DNA of 64,000 bases from Farysia itapuensis (GCA_023212645.1 JALBYC010000013.1:1-64000), one strand, 5' to 3'. Positions 20,128 through 29,986 are shown, counted from the first letter of the stretch. Numbers and translations are program-made. The notes: a model not told the origin generated them from the letters alone.

Positions 20128-22545
20128 TTAGACGACGAGAGTGTCGCGCCATGATTCGTACTGCTGCACCATCTGTGCGGTGATCCGCCGTTTGAGGGAC
20201 GAAGCTGCTGCCTCGAAATGTCGCTGTTCGATGGTCTCGCAGTGCAAATCCTCGTTCATGGCCAATAATCCGGCTTCTTGACAGAGGGAGACGACCTCTG
20301 CGCCGGAACAGCCGTGAGTCATTGCAGCTAGTCGGTCTAGGTCAATCTGGTCAAGGCGTGTGGCCATCTTGGACATGCGTTTGCGCATAATCTCCTTGCG
20401 CGCCTCTTGATCCGGCGGACCGACATACACCAGCCGATCCAGTCTACCCGGTCGGAGCAAAGCAGGGTCGAGCGCCTGTGGACGATTGGTAGCTCCGATG
20501 ATCACGACATCGAACAAAGCCTCGATTCCATCCATCTCGTTGAGCAGACTTGCAATGATCCGGCTGTTGAGCGCATCGCCATCGCCCTCCCGTGACGCAG
20601 AGAGCGCGTCGATCTCGTCAAAGAAAACAATCGACGGCGCGGCCGCCCTTGCCTTTTTGAAAATCTCGCGCACCGCCCGCTCCGACTCGCCGACATACTT
20701 AGAGTACAGCTCGGGGCCTTTTACGGCGAGAAAGTTGAGGCCAGACTCGGTCGCGAGTGCGCGTGCAATGAGTGTTTTCGAGCATCCAGGTGGACCGTAG
20801 AGCAAAACGCCTCTCGGGGGTGTAATGCCGAGCCGATGGAAAGAAGATGCATGCTTGATGGGCCATTCCACCAGCTCTCTAATCTGCGACTGGACCGATT
20901 TGGCCGATAGTGCTCCGCCCCCGCCAATAGAAGGTGTAGCCGAACCGGCAATGTCGGACCAGTACACTTTGGGAGGTTCGAGAAACACTTCCCGCATCGC
21001 AGAAGGTCGAACGAGCGACAGAGCTGCGACAAAGTCGGACATGTTGACCTTGTCCGTTTCCACATGATTGGCTAAAGCCATGCCGTTCAGTCGGGCTTCG
21101 AGACTGTTGTCGCGATCAAAAGCGTGTCGGACAGCCCTCATGCCCGCCTCGCGTACTAGAGCAGATAAATCAGCGCCGACGTAACCATGTGTTCGACCGG
21201 CTAGATCATCGACCTGCTCGGCAGTGAGCGAATTGGGAACCGGGCGGAGAAGAGTTCGGATAATAGCGCCTCGAGCGGATGCAGAGGGGATACCGATCTC
21301 GATCTCACGGTCGATTCGACCAGGTCGTCGCAAAGCCGGATCGATGGCGTTGGGTCGATTCGTTGCCGCCAGCACGACAACACGTGCACCGCTTGCACCC
21401 TCCTTCACCTCGCTATCGTCATCCACTTCGTCTGCTTGATCAACGCCGTCGAGCAGGGTCAAGAGCTGAGCGACAACACGTCTCTCGACCTCGCCTGCGC
21501 CTTCGACACTGCTGCCGTCGCCGCTACCACCTTCTCTGCGCGGTGCGAGCGCATCAATCTCGTCGATAATGACAATGCACGGACTCTTGGCACGCGCTTC
21601 TCGAAACACTTGTCGCAGCTTGGACTCTGTCTCTCCGTGAAAGGCCGACGAGAGTTCCGGACCGTTGATGGTGAGGAAGGATGAGCCTGTAGCAGCGGCG
21701 ACGGCCCGAGCCAGCGATGTCTTACCCGTCCCTGGCGGGCCGTACAGAAGCACGCCTTTGGGTGGGCGCAGACCGTACTGGTAGAACAGTTCAGGCCGCA
21801 TCAGGGGCATTTCGATGAGAGCTCTGATTTCTTGGATCTGTCGATCTAGACCTCCGAGCTGGGCGTACGGGTCGGACGCTTTGACGAGAGGTTGGCTGAT
21901 CGGCGCTGGTTCTGGTGTCGGCTCCGCAGTCACGGTCACCTCTGTGTTTCGTGAGACCAGACAGACGTTTATTGACTGAGAAGTCGGTAGCGTAAACTTG
22001 CAGCCGTTGGCATTGTCCGCATCGATGCAAGATTGTACACGGCAGCGGTACAGACTGCCTTGAAACGCCAACGACAGCTCTTGTCCGATTTGGACACACT
22101 CGAGATCGACAAGCACCTGCTTTGTATATATGCTAAGCAGTTGACGGTCCAGCTCGCTCGTTGCATCCATCGAGACGTCGAGGAGAGAGACGCGCAACAC
22201 GCTGGCGACTGAAGGACGGCTGTTGGATTTGAGACCTTCTTGAGCACAGAGCGGGGTCAGTGTCACTGTCTGGCCTGCATACAGCGTTGAAGAGGACTGA
22301 GATGCGGCTGGGAGCCGAACTGTGCCGCTGGCTATGGCGATTGATGGCCAGACGGTGCCCACAACGACCTGCTGCGTCTCGGGACAGGACACGGCAATCG
22401 CATCTCCCGTCTGCAGCTTGCACGCCCGGATAGTGTCAATGGGTAGCAGCACTTTACTGCGTGATGTCGAGCTAGCGGCCGCCCCTGACTCCGCTACGAC
22501 CGCGTGTAACGCCGGCTTGGCAAGGTCACTCGCTCGACCGTCCAT
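20128..22545 (-). CDS. AFG2: Afg2/Drg1 (SPATA5-type) double AAA+ ATPase
   Basis: An 805-residue protein from the ATG at 22545. It has a divergent N-domain (about 1-220) and two AAA modules. D1 has Walker A GPPGTGKT and Walker B IVIIDEIDAL. D2 has GPPGCSKT and IVFFDEIDAL, followed by arginine-finger segments ATNRPNAIDPALRRPGR and ATNRPQALDPALLRPGR. The Cys-Ser in the D2 Walker A loop is characteristic of Afg2/SPATA5 rather than Cdc48. The ATPase extracts Rlp24 from pre-60S particles when they reach the cytoplasm. A Gly/Ser-rich insertion lies after the D1 Walker B motif. The C-terminal helix ends VQQYESWRDTLVV. Confidence 0.93.
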   Translation of the reverse strand: MDGRASDLAKPALHAVVAESGAAASSTSRSKVLLPIDTIRACKLQTGDAIAVSCPETQQVVVGTVWPSIAIASGTVRLPAASQSSSTLYAGQTVTLTPLCAQEGLKSNSRPSVASVLRVSLLDVSMDATSELDRQLLSIYTKQVLVDLECVQIGQELSLAFQGSLYRCRVQSCIDADNANGCKFTLPTSQSINVCLVSRNTEVTVTAEPTPEPAPISQPLVKASDPYAQLGGLDRQIQEIRALIEMPLMRPELFYQYGLRPPKGVLLYGPPGTGKTSLARAVAAATGSSFLTINGPELSSAFHGETESKLRQVFREARAKSPCIVIIDEIDALAPRREGGSGDGSSVEGAGEVERRVVAQLLTLLDGVDQADEVDDDSEVKEGASGARVVVLAATNRPNAIDPALRRPGRIDREIEIGIPSASARGAIIRTLLRPVPNSLTAEQVDDLAGRTHGYVGADLSALVREAGMRAVRHAFDRDNSLEARLNGMALANHVETDKVNMSDFVAALSLVRPSAMREVFLEPPKVYWSDIAGSATPSIGGGGALSAKSVQSQIRELVEWPIKHASSFHRLGITPPRGVLLYGPPGCSKTLIARALATESGLNFLAVKGPELYSKYVGESERAVREIFKKARAAAPSIVFFDEIDALSASREGDGDALNSRIIASLLNEMDGIEALFDVVIIGATNRPQALDPALLRPGRLDRLVYVGPPDQEARKEIMRKRMSKMATRLDQIDLDRLAAMTHGCSGAEVVSLCQEAGLLAMNEDLHCETIEQRHFEAAASSLKRRITAQMVQQYESWRDTLVV

Positions 22546-22740
22546 CACTGCAAAGCACCACTGGATGCAAGAAAGATGTCACCAATTCAACGCTCCGCTG
22601 TCGAGAAGAAGCTCAAAAAATCCATTTTCCAATTTTCGACGTTTCGCCTTGCCAGACTGCGACTGCTCAAGCACACTGCAATGGCTTCATCGCTTTGGAA
22701 GAATACATTGTGATGCATGTGTTGTCAAAAGAAAAGCATG

Positions 22741-24207
22741 CTAATTGCGCTGTTCTACACTGTTCCGGGGTGACCCGCGGAAGACTCTGCGAATAGAGTG
22801 GGAGGAGACCGATCGTTCTTTCCAGAAAGACGGCCGTGAGGCGCGCTCCTCTGCGGGAGAACTCTGCTCCTCGGGGAGGTGGTGATTGGCTTCCAGCATT
22901 TCAAACATGCGGCTTCCAGACTTGTTGAGACTTGCACGGGAAGCGGAATGGTCTGCTTCGCGGCGCTCTTCTGGCTTGGATGCGGCGTTGATCCAATACT
23001 CGCCGTCGTACGTGTCGGAAGGCTGGCTTGGCAGCTGAGTGCGCTGGTTTGCAGTGTTGCTCGAGGGTGCAGAGCCCGAGACTCGCCGTTGCGTGGGGTC
23101 GACTGAGGAGCCAATTGTCGAACTGTGGAGCATCAGCGGACTTGACGTTGGGATGGTTGGCAGTCGAGGAGCCCCGGGCTCGTTTGCGTGTGAGTGCTCG
23201 GTATACGTTCGTTCCGAGACGGAGCCAGGAATGGTCGATAGGGTAGACGTCCTGGCCACTCCAGTTTGCGCTCGTGAGGTGGATGCCATCTGTGACGGAG
23301 ACGCATAGGCTAGCTGTGGGAATAGCGGAGGGCTGCGAGAGTCCACCCCGCCGCCATAAGAGTCTGAACTGGTATGACTCTTGTCAGTGGGAACGTCGCT
23401 CCTCGGTAAATTGTGCGCCGCAGAGTAATTCGGAGGCGCTGCACCTAATGGGAGCGACGGCGCATTTGCACGGGGAACAGCGTATGGAGATGCTTCAGGC
23501 ACGGCATGTGCCGGAGGAGGCGACCAAGATGGATCTTGCGGCGCGTTGGCGTTCCATGTGTCGAGATGGTCAAACGTGGACGGGTTGGAGGAATGTCCGG
23601 CCGAAATGTAGCTGTAGCGGTTTGGCGTGGCGTGATGCTGGGGAGGGGAATGCATGTAGGTGTGACCTGATGGGGCGAGGGATGCAGATGAAGGTCGTTT
23701 CGAGTACGCATACGACGAGTCCGTGTGCGGGAACGGACGGTCTGCAGCAAAGAGAGGCACACGAGACAAGGAGCTAGGATGATGGCTTGAAGAACTCAGC
23801 GGAGCGGAGCTGCTTGACGGATTAGGAGGCAGACCTGCAATCACCTGAGGATTCTTTTCAGTCGTGTCGTCCGGGAATGGGCTTGGTTGTTTTCTAGAGC
23901 GAGACCGCCTCTTCATGACACACGCCAGGACGATTAGGAGTACAACGAGCGCAAGACCTCCCAATATGCCCCCTACCAGCGCGGGTACCAGGCTTGAGTG
24001 ACCGCCTTGGGATGTATTGTTGTTGGCATTCGACGAAGAGCCAGTGGGCGCCGCAGTTGGACTGCTGACACCGCTGCCATAGTCAAGGCTGCTGCTCGAT
24101 GCCGTACTCGTACCGGTTTGATCAGTGGCACCGATCGTCGAGGTTACAATTACAACGCTCTGGTCGGCGGTCACCGTGACAGCAGACGTAACCACAGTGG
24201 CCGACAT
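22741..24207 (-). CDS. Single-pass membrane protein without visible signal peptide
   Basis: A 488-residue protein from the first ATG (24207); the open frame upstream has only a TTG. Residues 1-80 are Ser/Thr/Val-rich and repetitive (VVTSAVTVTADQSVVIVTST), followed by a Ser/Asn/Gly linker. One transmembrane helix (LVPALVGGILGGLALVVLLIVLA) ends in KRRSRSRK. The 370-residue tail is rich in Ser, Pro, His and Tyr and has no named domain. The Ser/Thr ectodomain plus one helix recalls fungal wall-stress sensors and the protein at 7926-9818. The lack of a cleavable signal is odd; the helix may serve as a signal anchor. No function can be assigned. Confidence 0.65.
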   Translation of the reverse strand: MSATVVTSAVTVTADQSVVIVTSTIGATDQTGTSTASSSSLDYGSGVSSPTAAPTGSSSNANNNTSQGGHSSLVPALVGGILGGLALVVLLIVLACVMKRRSRSRKQPSPFPDDTTEKNPQVIAGLPPNPSSSSAPLSSSSHHPSSLSRVPLFAADRPFPHTDSSYAYSKRPSSASLAPSGHTYMHSPPQHHATPNRYSYISAGHSSNPSTFDHLDTWNANAPQDPSWSPPPAHAVPEASPYAVPRANAPSLPLGAAPPNYSAAHNLPRSDVPTDKSHTSSDSYGGGVDSRSPPLFPQLAYASPSQMASTSRAQTGVARTSTLSTIPGSVSERTYTEHSHANEPGAPRLPTIPTSSPLMLHSSTIGSSVDPTQRRVSGSAPSSNTANQRTQLPSQPSDTYDGEYWINAASKPEERREADHSASRASLNKSGSRMFEMLEANHHLPEEQSSPAEERASRPSFWKERSVSSHSIRRVFRGSPRNSVEQRN

Positions 24208-24951
24208 CTCAGAAAAAAGCACTGCTGTCAAAACGCCGTCAAAGTGGTGGTACTTGTCAAACAGACGTGGCTCAAAAGATCTGCAGGCTTGACATCAAGG
24301 GACATGGCAATCTCCCGCCGGATTGTCGCAGGGACATGGCGCACCTTTGGTTGTCGAGCTGAGTCAACGGGATTCACACTCCACTGCGTCTCTCGGGTCT
24401 TTTGAGCACAACGGTTTTCGGCAACTCAATGTGCATGGGCCTTATGCAAGGGTGTTACCCATTCTCTGTTTCCCTCCCCATCCTCCCCGCCCACCACCAT
24501 GGTTTGTGGAACTGCGAGGTGCAAGAGGCGATTTGTGGAACTCTTGGTCTCGCTTGCTCTAGCCGGGGAAGGACGAAATCAGGAACGGGGCTTTCGTCGG
24601 AATTTGTTGTTTCGCTTCCATGCTTTTAGCGGCGAATTTGGCGAGCGGGTTTCTGCAGTCTGCGCGCTGTGCGTTTGCCAAATGGTTTCGAGGGTGATTG
24701 GTGATTGCCGCTATGAATAGAAACACCGGCTTCGGCTTGTCCTGCGCGCCTTTTTCGGTTTCGCGGTTCGGCAACTTGATGTCATCTTGCCTAGTCTAAC
24801 AGCTATCTGGTGCAACCGCGATCGGCGGAGATCGGCGCCAATCGTATCGGGTGTTTGGTGAGAAGGTGGGGAAATTGCGAGAGGGGATAGCCCTCACCGG
24901 CTATGCAAGTCTGCCGGGACTTACACCATCGCAGCTAAAACCCTACCCTCA
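24208..24951. other. Divergent upstream region
   Basis: About 740 bases between the 24207 (minus) and 24952 (plus) start codons. Short overlapping open frames occur on both strands, but none has a recognisable sequence or splice-supported extension. It most likely carries the two promoters and leaders. Confidence 0.4.
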
Positions 24952-25914
24952 ATGGCTGATCAGGTCAATCCATTCCACCAAGCCGGGTTCGTCCAGCAGA
25001 CTGTGGCCATCCCAGCCATCAGCGAAGATGCTGATCTGGACGTGAGCATCTTTTACCAGCATTACAAGCCGAGCACGGCCAAGAAGGCCGTGCTCTTGCT
25101 GCATGGACACCCGCAGACCCACGTCATCTGGTCCGTGGTAGCGCCCCTTCTCGCGCAAACAGGTGAATGGGAGGTGGTCGTGCCCGATAACCGCGGCAAT
25201 GGGGCCAGTTCTGCGCCCGCGCCCGGCGAGAAACACGCTCGGTATACCAAACGCGAAATGGCACGAGACATGGTTCACGTCATGTCCCACCTCGGTCACA
25301 AGACGTTCTACGTAGTTGCGCACGACCGTGGAGCGCGCATCGCCCATCGGATGGCACTCGACCACCCCGATAAACTCACCAAACTCATCATCCTCGACAT
25401 TGCCCCCACGCTCGACATGTACAACAAGACAGACCAGACCTTCGCCAAGCTGTACTGGCATTGGTTCTTCTTGCTGCAGACCGACATTGCGGAAGCCTTG
25501 ATTCTGGCCAAGCCCGAGGTGTACCTGGAAGCGTTGGTGACGCGCTTCCCGCGTACAGTGGCTGCGAATGATTCCCAGCCGGCAGCAGACTGGCGTATAC
25601 AGGCGTACAGGGAGAATCTGCAGAAGCGCGCCAATGTCGTCGCCATGTGCGAAGACTACCGCGCATCGGGACCGGGAGGACCTGATCTCACCCTCGACGC
25701 ACAGGACCGTTCTGCCGGCCACAAAATCCAGTGCCCCACCACCATCCTGTGGGGAAAGCACGGCGTCATTCAGGCAGTCTACAGCGGCGGACTCGACTTG
25801 TGGCAGCAATGCTGTCACCTCCCCGTACGCGGTCAAGGCCTCGAAACAGGTCACTACATCCCCGAAGAAGCGCCCGAACGCATCGTGCAAGAAGTCAAAA
25901 CGTTCTTCAATTAA
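24952..25914 (+). CDS. Alpha/beta hydrolase resembling haloacetate (fluoroacetate) dehalogenase
   Basis: An intronless 320-residue protein of usual family length. The oxyanion-hole motif HGHPQTH precedes the nucleophile elbow HDRGAR, giving Asp125, Arg126 and Arg129. LDIAPT gives Asp149 as the acid residue and ETGHYIPEEAPE gives His301 as the base. The segment YWHWFF places His170-Trp171, and MCEDYRA places Tyr236. These match the halide-binding His-Trp-Tyr set and the carboxylate-binding arginines of fluoroacetate dehalogenases. Most related epoxide hydrolases and haloalkane dehalogenases lack that full set. It would hydrolyse haloacetates, or a related natural 2-substituted acid, in the cytosol; no targeting signal is seen. 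The substrate is inferred from residues only. Confidence 0.8.
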   Translation: MADQVNPFHQAGFVQQTVAIPAISEDADLDVSIFYQHYKPSTAKKAVLLLHGHPQTHVIWSVVAPLLAQTGEWEVVVPDNRGNGASSAPAPGEKHARYTKREMARDMVHVMSHLGHKTFYVVAHDRGARIAHRMALDHPDKLTKLIILDIAPTLDMYNKTDQTFAKLYWHWFFLLQTDIAEALILAKPEVYLEALVTRFPRTVAANDSQPAADWRIQAYRENLQKRANVVAMCEDYRASGPGGPDLTLDAQDRSAGHKIQCPTTILWGKHGVIQAVYSGGLDLWQQCCHLPVRGQGLETGHYIPEEAPERIVQEVKTFFN

Positions 25915-26163
25915 TCCCCCCTGTTCACGTCCATGCTTTACATGCGGAATGGTGAGCTTCTCGTCAGATGGACGTGCGGCGTTTTGAGATACTGAGGTTG
26001 GCAAGCTCAATCGCATCGCGTGGCTTGCCGCGACATGTCGCCTGCCAGCGCAGTGGGCTGCGTTTCAATTTGTGTTTTTTTATTGATCCTGCCAAGCGCA
26101 CAAAATGCATGTGACGCGACGCATGGTATGCACGGTATGTGTGTTGAGCGCGACTCTGTTCCA

Positions 26164-26710
26164 TCAGTAGTACTCGTTCTGACGAAGGACGACGGTATCG
26201 TCGCCCTGTTCGGACTCGGACTGGCCGTTGTTGTTATTGTTGTAGTAGTATCCACCAGCTGCATTTGGGTCGCTGGGCGGGTTGCCGTACACGTCGTATG
26301 GCAACTCGACGTCGGCAGCAGCCATGGCTTCTGCTTCTGCAATCTCGGCCTGTTCCTGCACCACGGCCCAGACTGATGCCTTGTACAGTGTGAGCACCAG
26401 ACCCATTTTCCTCTCCAAAACGCGCAATTGCGTCAACAAATTCGCATGCGCCGACGAAGATGACAGCAGAGTAGACAGAGCTGCGACCTGAGAGAGAGAG
26501 ATGCAGACCTGTGTTAGCTTGAAGCGCAGAGATTCTAGGGGTATCGATACGACTTACTCTTCGAATTGTGTCGGCAAGACGAGCGTATTCACCAAGCAGT
26601 TCCTGCTCCTGCTCCGAGAGAGCGCGATGACCCGCATACGGGTTAACATACGGTCGAGGCGGGCCAGGCAGGGCGGCAACCTGGTCGAGTACTTGCTGCA
26701 TTGTCGCCAT
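26164..26710 (-). CDS. DAD3: DASH/Dam1 complex subunit Dad3
   Basis: Two exons, 26710-26558 and 26487-26164, with a 70-nt GTAAGT...CTCAG intron, give 158 residues. The Dad3 core is clear: NPYAGHRALSEQEQELLGEYARLADTIRR in exon 1 and LRVLERKMGLVLTLYKASVWAVV in exon 2. Dad3 is a small subunit of the DASH ring that couples kinetochores to spindle microtubules in fungi. After the core there is an extra tail of about 60 residues with a Tyr/Asn run, which makes it longer than the yeast protein. An upstream AG closer to the donor would break the frame, so the later acceptor is used. Confidence 0.9.
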
Positions 26711-26920
26711 TTTGATGTTTGTGTGAGAAAGAGAGAGAGAGCAACACTTTCAAGAGAGAGACGCGCGCGCGCGCCCAAATTGATTTTTGCGAAAGTCGCG
26801 TTGATGGTTGCAGATCGGGGCCAAGATTGGATCCCGATGTCGCATACTGTTGTTCTTTTCGTCCTGTTGTTCCAACCTTTGCCATCGCTCACCGGCGACA
26901 ATGGCGACAGATGCGCCGTT

Positions 26921-28954
26921 ATGACGTCCGAAGTCTTTTTCACTCGACAATATCACTATCATGGTCATCGAGTTGGTGGCGGATCGGCTCATGTGCAGCG
27001 CTCAGTGGGGAGCAGTCGCTCAGGAGCGGCACTCACTTTCCCACCGCTTTACCTCGATCCTGCCGAGTCGCTGCCCGACACAGCCGCCAACGAGGGAATG
27101 CAGCAGCAGCCCAACTTTGCTCTTGGCTCCACATTCTACCACCACCCAGAGCTGCACGCACTCGTGTCGGGCCACTTGACTGACTCATCGGCGAACGCAG
27201 GCACAGGCACCACGTTCCTAGGTCCCCGCTTCGGCGGACGCGGACCAGATGATGAGGACGGTGAAGACGCAGACGATATGGCCGCATACGCCGACATGGC
27301 TGTACCACAGCCGCGCATATCGCAAGAGTACATTGCCCTCAATGAAGATCTCGTCCCCGCCCCGCTCGACATGCACGGCGATATGCTGCCGGCAGAACAA
27401 CATCCCTCGTACCCGTTTGGCAACCTGTTTGGCCCTCAAAGCGGCATGATTACCGCCGATAGCGCCATCATGGGCGGTCCGCATATTCTCGGCTCCGCAG
27501 CAGCCAGTCAGGGCACGGGCTTGAGTAGCTCCATTGCCGCACTCGGGCTTGACTTTGGCGGAGGTCTGGCAGCATTCACCAACGTAGGGCAGCCGAGTCA
27601 CGGCAAGCGAAGCGCCGTGTCTTGCAACTGGAATTCCTACACCAACAAGGCGTCTCGCTCCAAGATTGTCGGCTCTGCTGGCGCGCCTACCGAATGGGGT
27701 CCCGATACTGACGACCAGCCCGGCTCGCACGCTCCGCACGATCCTCGACAGCGCGATGTAGTAAGGGCAGCGCGCAAGCTTGGCCTTAGTCCCAATCTGG
27801 TGTTGCGATCGTGTACGTCGGCTGTGCTGGCGCCTCCCACGTGGCCCTTTCGCCGGTACGGTCCCGGCCGTACCGCCTACTCTGCGCTTCTGCGACCCAC
27901 TTCCAACATTTACGGCATGGCGCCCGCCAGTCAGGCTCTAGCTGCTACGTTGGGAGGTCTACCCGCATCGGCCAGCATCATCAAGGAGGTTTGGTCCGAT
28001 TTGGCGCTGGAGGAGCTCGTACCGCTGCACGTTGGGCTGACCTCGGCGACGCAGCTGCTAGCGCACGGGCTCGACGCGTCCGACACGGAAGACGGCGCTG
28101 TCACGTCTGCCGGCAAACGCGCAAGGACCAGCCCAGAGCCGGACAATGTATTTGCAAAGCGCTTGGCAGTGATGGAGACGGATCCGCTGGACCTGCTCGG
28201 TCCGATTTCGCGCGAGATCCGAGGACAGGCCGCGCGACCCTGGGGTACAGTGACACGTTCACCACGGCGGCGGCGTTCGCCCTCGATGCAGTCACGGTCT
28301 CGGGCAGACTACCCGACGCGTACGACGGACGAGACGGCGGAAGCCGAGCACGATGATGCAGAGCAAGGCTACCAGCACCACGACCGTCTGCGGTATACAT
28401 TCTCCCTCCCCCCCGCTGCATATAGCTGGACGGAAGAGCAAGACGAGGGAGAAGACCAGGACGCGTCCGACCCGGTCACCCACATTGAACCGGACGGTAT
28501 CGCCTGGTCGACGGCCAAACGCATCTACGTCAACGAACAGCGTGACCAAGTACTGCCACAACTGGCCTCCCGCGGCGACGCTGGTCACATCACCGCCTAC
28601 CAGGTCCGTGGCCTGCGCGCCAACCTCGGACTCCTCCCACGACCAGAGTGGTCCTGGGCCGACGGACCTGTCGTCGAGACCACGGGGGATGCTAGCTATG
28701 CAGACATGTCTCAACTCAGCACCCAGCAAGATGGCCCGCCCGTCTCACAAGCAGCAGACGACGACGACGACGGTCAGGACGAAGAATGGCAGAGCGACGA
28801 AGCCGATCTCCAGCACGCACTGCTCCAGCAGTACGGACAAACACCTGACGAAGAACAAGCGTCGGACGACCAAGAAAGCGTCGATCCTTACGACGACGAC
28901 GACGACGAGGACGACGTGCAGGAATACACCGACCCGGAAGACGACCAAACCTGA
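26921..28954 (+). CDS. Uncharacterised protein with acidic C-terminus
   Basis: The open frame runs from 26501, but the first ATG with sensible coding composition is at 26921, giving 677 residues. Upstream sequence belongs to the DAD3 exon and promoter. No known domain was recognised. The middle part (about 220-420) looks folded, with segments such as FTNVGQPSHGKRSAVSCNW, RAARKLGLSPNLVLRSC and IIKEVWSDLALEELVPLH. A later block has ITAYQVRGLRANLGLLPRP. The last 120 residues are highly acidic with Asp and Glu runs. Such an acidic tail suggests a nuclear or chromatin role, but this is only a composition argument. It may be specific to smuts or basidiomycetes. The start codon is uncertain, and a small upstream exon is possible. 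Confidence 0.6.
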   Translation: MTSEVFFTRQYHYHGHRVGGGSAHVQRSVGSSRSGAALTFPPLYLDPAESLPDTAANEGMQQQPNFALGSTFYHHPELHALVSGHLTDSSANAGTGTTFLGPRFGGRGPDDEDGEDADDMAAYADMAVPQPRISQEYIALNEDLVPAPLDMHGDMLPAEQHPSYPFGNLFGPQSGMITADSAIMGGPHILGSAAASQGTGLSSSIAALGLDFGGGLAAFTNVGQPSHGKRSAVSCNWNSYTNKASRSKIVGSAGAPTEWGPDTDDQPGSHAPHDPRQRDVVRAARKLGLSPNLVLRSCTSAVLAPPTWPFRRYGPGRTAYSALLRPTSNIYGMAPASQALAATLGGLPASASIIKEVWSDLALEELVPLHVGLTSATQLLAHGLDASDTEDGAVTSAGKRARTSPEPDNVFAKRLAVMETDPLDLLGPISREIRGQAARPWGTVTRSPRRRRSPSMQSRSRADYPTRTTDETAEAEHDDAEQGYQHHDRLRYTFSLPPAAYSWTEEQDEGEDQDASDPVTHIEPDGIAWSTAKRIYVNEQRDQVLPQLASRGDAGHITAYQVRGLRANLGLLPRPEWSWADGPVVETTGDASYADMSQLSTQQDGPPVSQAADDDDDGQDEEWQSDEADLQHALLQQYGQTPDEEQASDDQESVDPYDDDDDEDDVQEYTDPEDDQT

Positions 28955-29032
28955 ATGTCCACACACACATGCACGCGCGAATACCATCAGAATCATATTT
29001 TCTGCGAGTGAATTGAGTGGTGAGGGGAGGCT

Positions 29033-29986
29033 TTACTTGCTGCCACGGAAAGCGTGGTAGGGTGAGGCCTGGTTGACGGGGAAGACGAGAGTTTCTGCAA
29101 TGTTGACGTGGGGTGGACGGTTTGCAGCCCATACGATTTCCTCTGCGATATCGTCGGCCGAGAGCGGTTGGAGACCCTGGTAGACCTTGTCAGCGGCCGA
29201 GGTGTCGCCTCGGAAGCGGGTGACGGAGAAGGAGGTCTCGACCATACCCGGTTGGATCTCGGTCACGCGGATCGGCGTGTCGACGAGCTCCTTGAGCAGC
29301 GCCGATGTAAAGGCATTCACGGCGAATTTCGAGGCGCAGTAGATGGACCCACCGGGATACCCTTCACGACCGGCAATCGAGCCGAGGTTGATGACATGCC
29401 CGGAGCCACGCTGCTTGAACTCGCGCACAAAGATCTGCGTCATGTGGATGAGGCCTTTGACATTGGTGTCGATCATGACGTCGATTTCGTCGGGTGAGAT
29501 GTCGCCCACCTTGTCGGTGCCGAGTACGAGACCGGCATTGTTGACCAGCACGTCGACGTTTTTAGCCCAGTCGGGGAGTTTGGATAGCAGGCCGTCCAGC
29601 TGGGTACGATCGCGCATGTCGAGGGTGAGTGCGGCAAAGTTTCCGCCCGTGCCCGTCTGACCTTCCTTGTTGGCCATCGCACACTCCTCCACCGCCTTGG
29701 CCAACTCCTCTGCCCGACGTGCCGTCAGCACAACGTTGCATCCAGCACGGGCAAACAGCAGAGCCGTCGCCTTTCCAATCCCGCCCGAAGCGCCGGTAAC
29801 CAGGACCGTCTTGTCGTGCAGCCGTTTTGTGGGGAATACAGTCGTCATACTCGGAAACGGATTGGGGGGAACAGAGGCAGACTTGTTCAACAGTAGTCGC
29901 GAAGTACTAAAAGATCTTGCTGGAAGAGGACGGGGTCGTGACAGTGTCCTGGATAGATGGTGGCAGCGGGCAACGAGATACAACAT
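29033..29986 (-). CDS. NADP-dependent short-chain dehydrogenase (YMR226C/YdfG type) with mitochondrial leader
   Basis: A 317-residue protein. The SDR core has the cofactor motif TGASGGIGKA, the NNAGLVLG strand, the catalytic Ser in NLGSIAGREGYPGG and the active-site YCASK. It resembles NADP-dependent 3-hydroxy acid/serine dehydrogenases such as yeast YMR226C, which oxidise L-allo-threonine and related 3-hydroxy acids. The first 46 residues are Arg- and Ser-rich without acidic residues and contain PARSFSTSRLL, a typical mitochondrial presequence with a processing site. A second ATG at 29848 begins MTTVFPTKRL, exactly where cytosolic homologues start. Two forms from alternative starts are therefore plausible. 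It converges with the 26921 gene, 78 bp apart. Confidence 0.9.
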   Translation of the reverse strand: MLYLVARCHHLSRTLSRPRPLPARSFSTSRLLLNKSASVPPNPFPSMTTVFPTKRLHDKTVLVTGASGGIGKATALLFARAGCNVVLTARRAEELAKAVEECAMANKEGQTGTGGNFAALTLDMRDRTQLDGLLSKLPDWAKNVDVLVNNAGLVLGTDKVGDISPDEIDVMIDTNVKGLIHMTQIFVREFKQRGSGHVINLGSIAGREGYPGGSIYCASKFAVNAFTSALLKELVDTPIRVTEIQPGMVETSFSVTRFRGDTSAADKVYQGLQPLSADDIAEEIVWAANRPPHVNIAETLVFPVNQASPYHAFRGSK

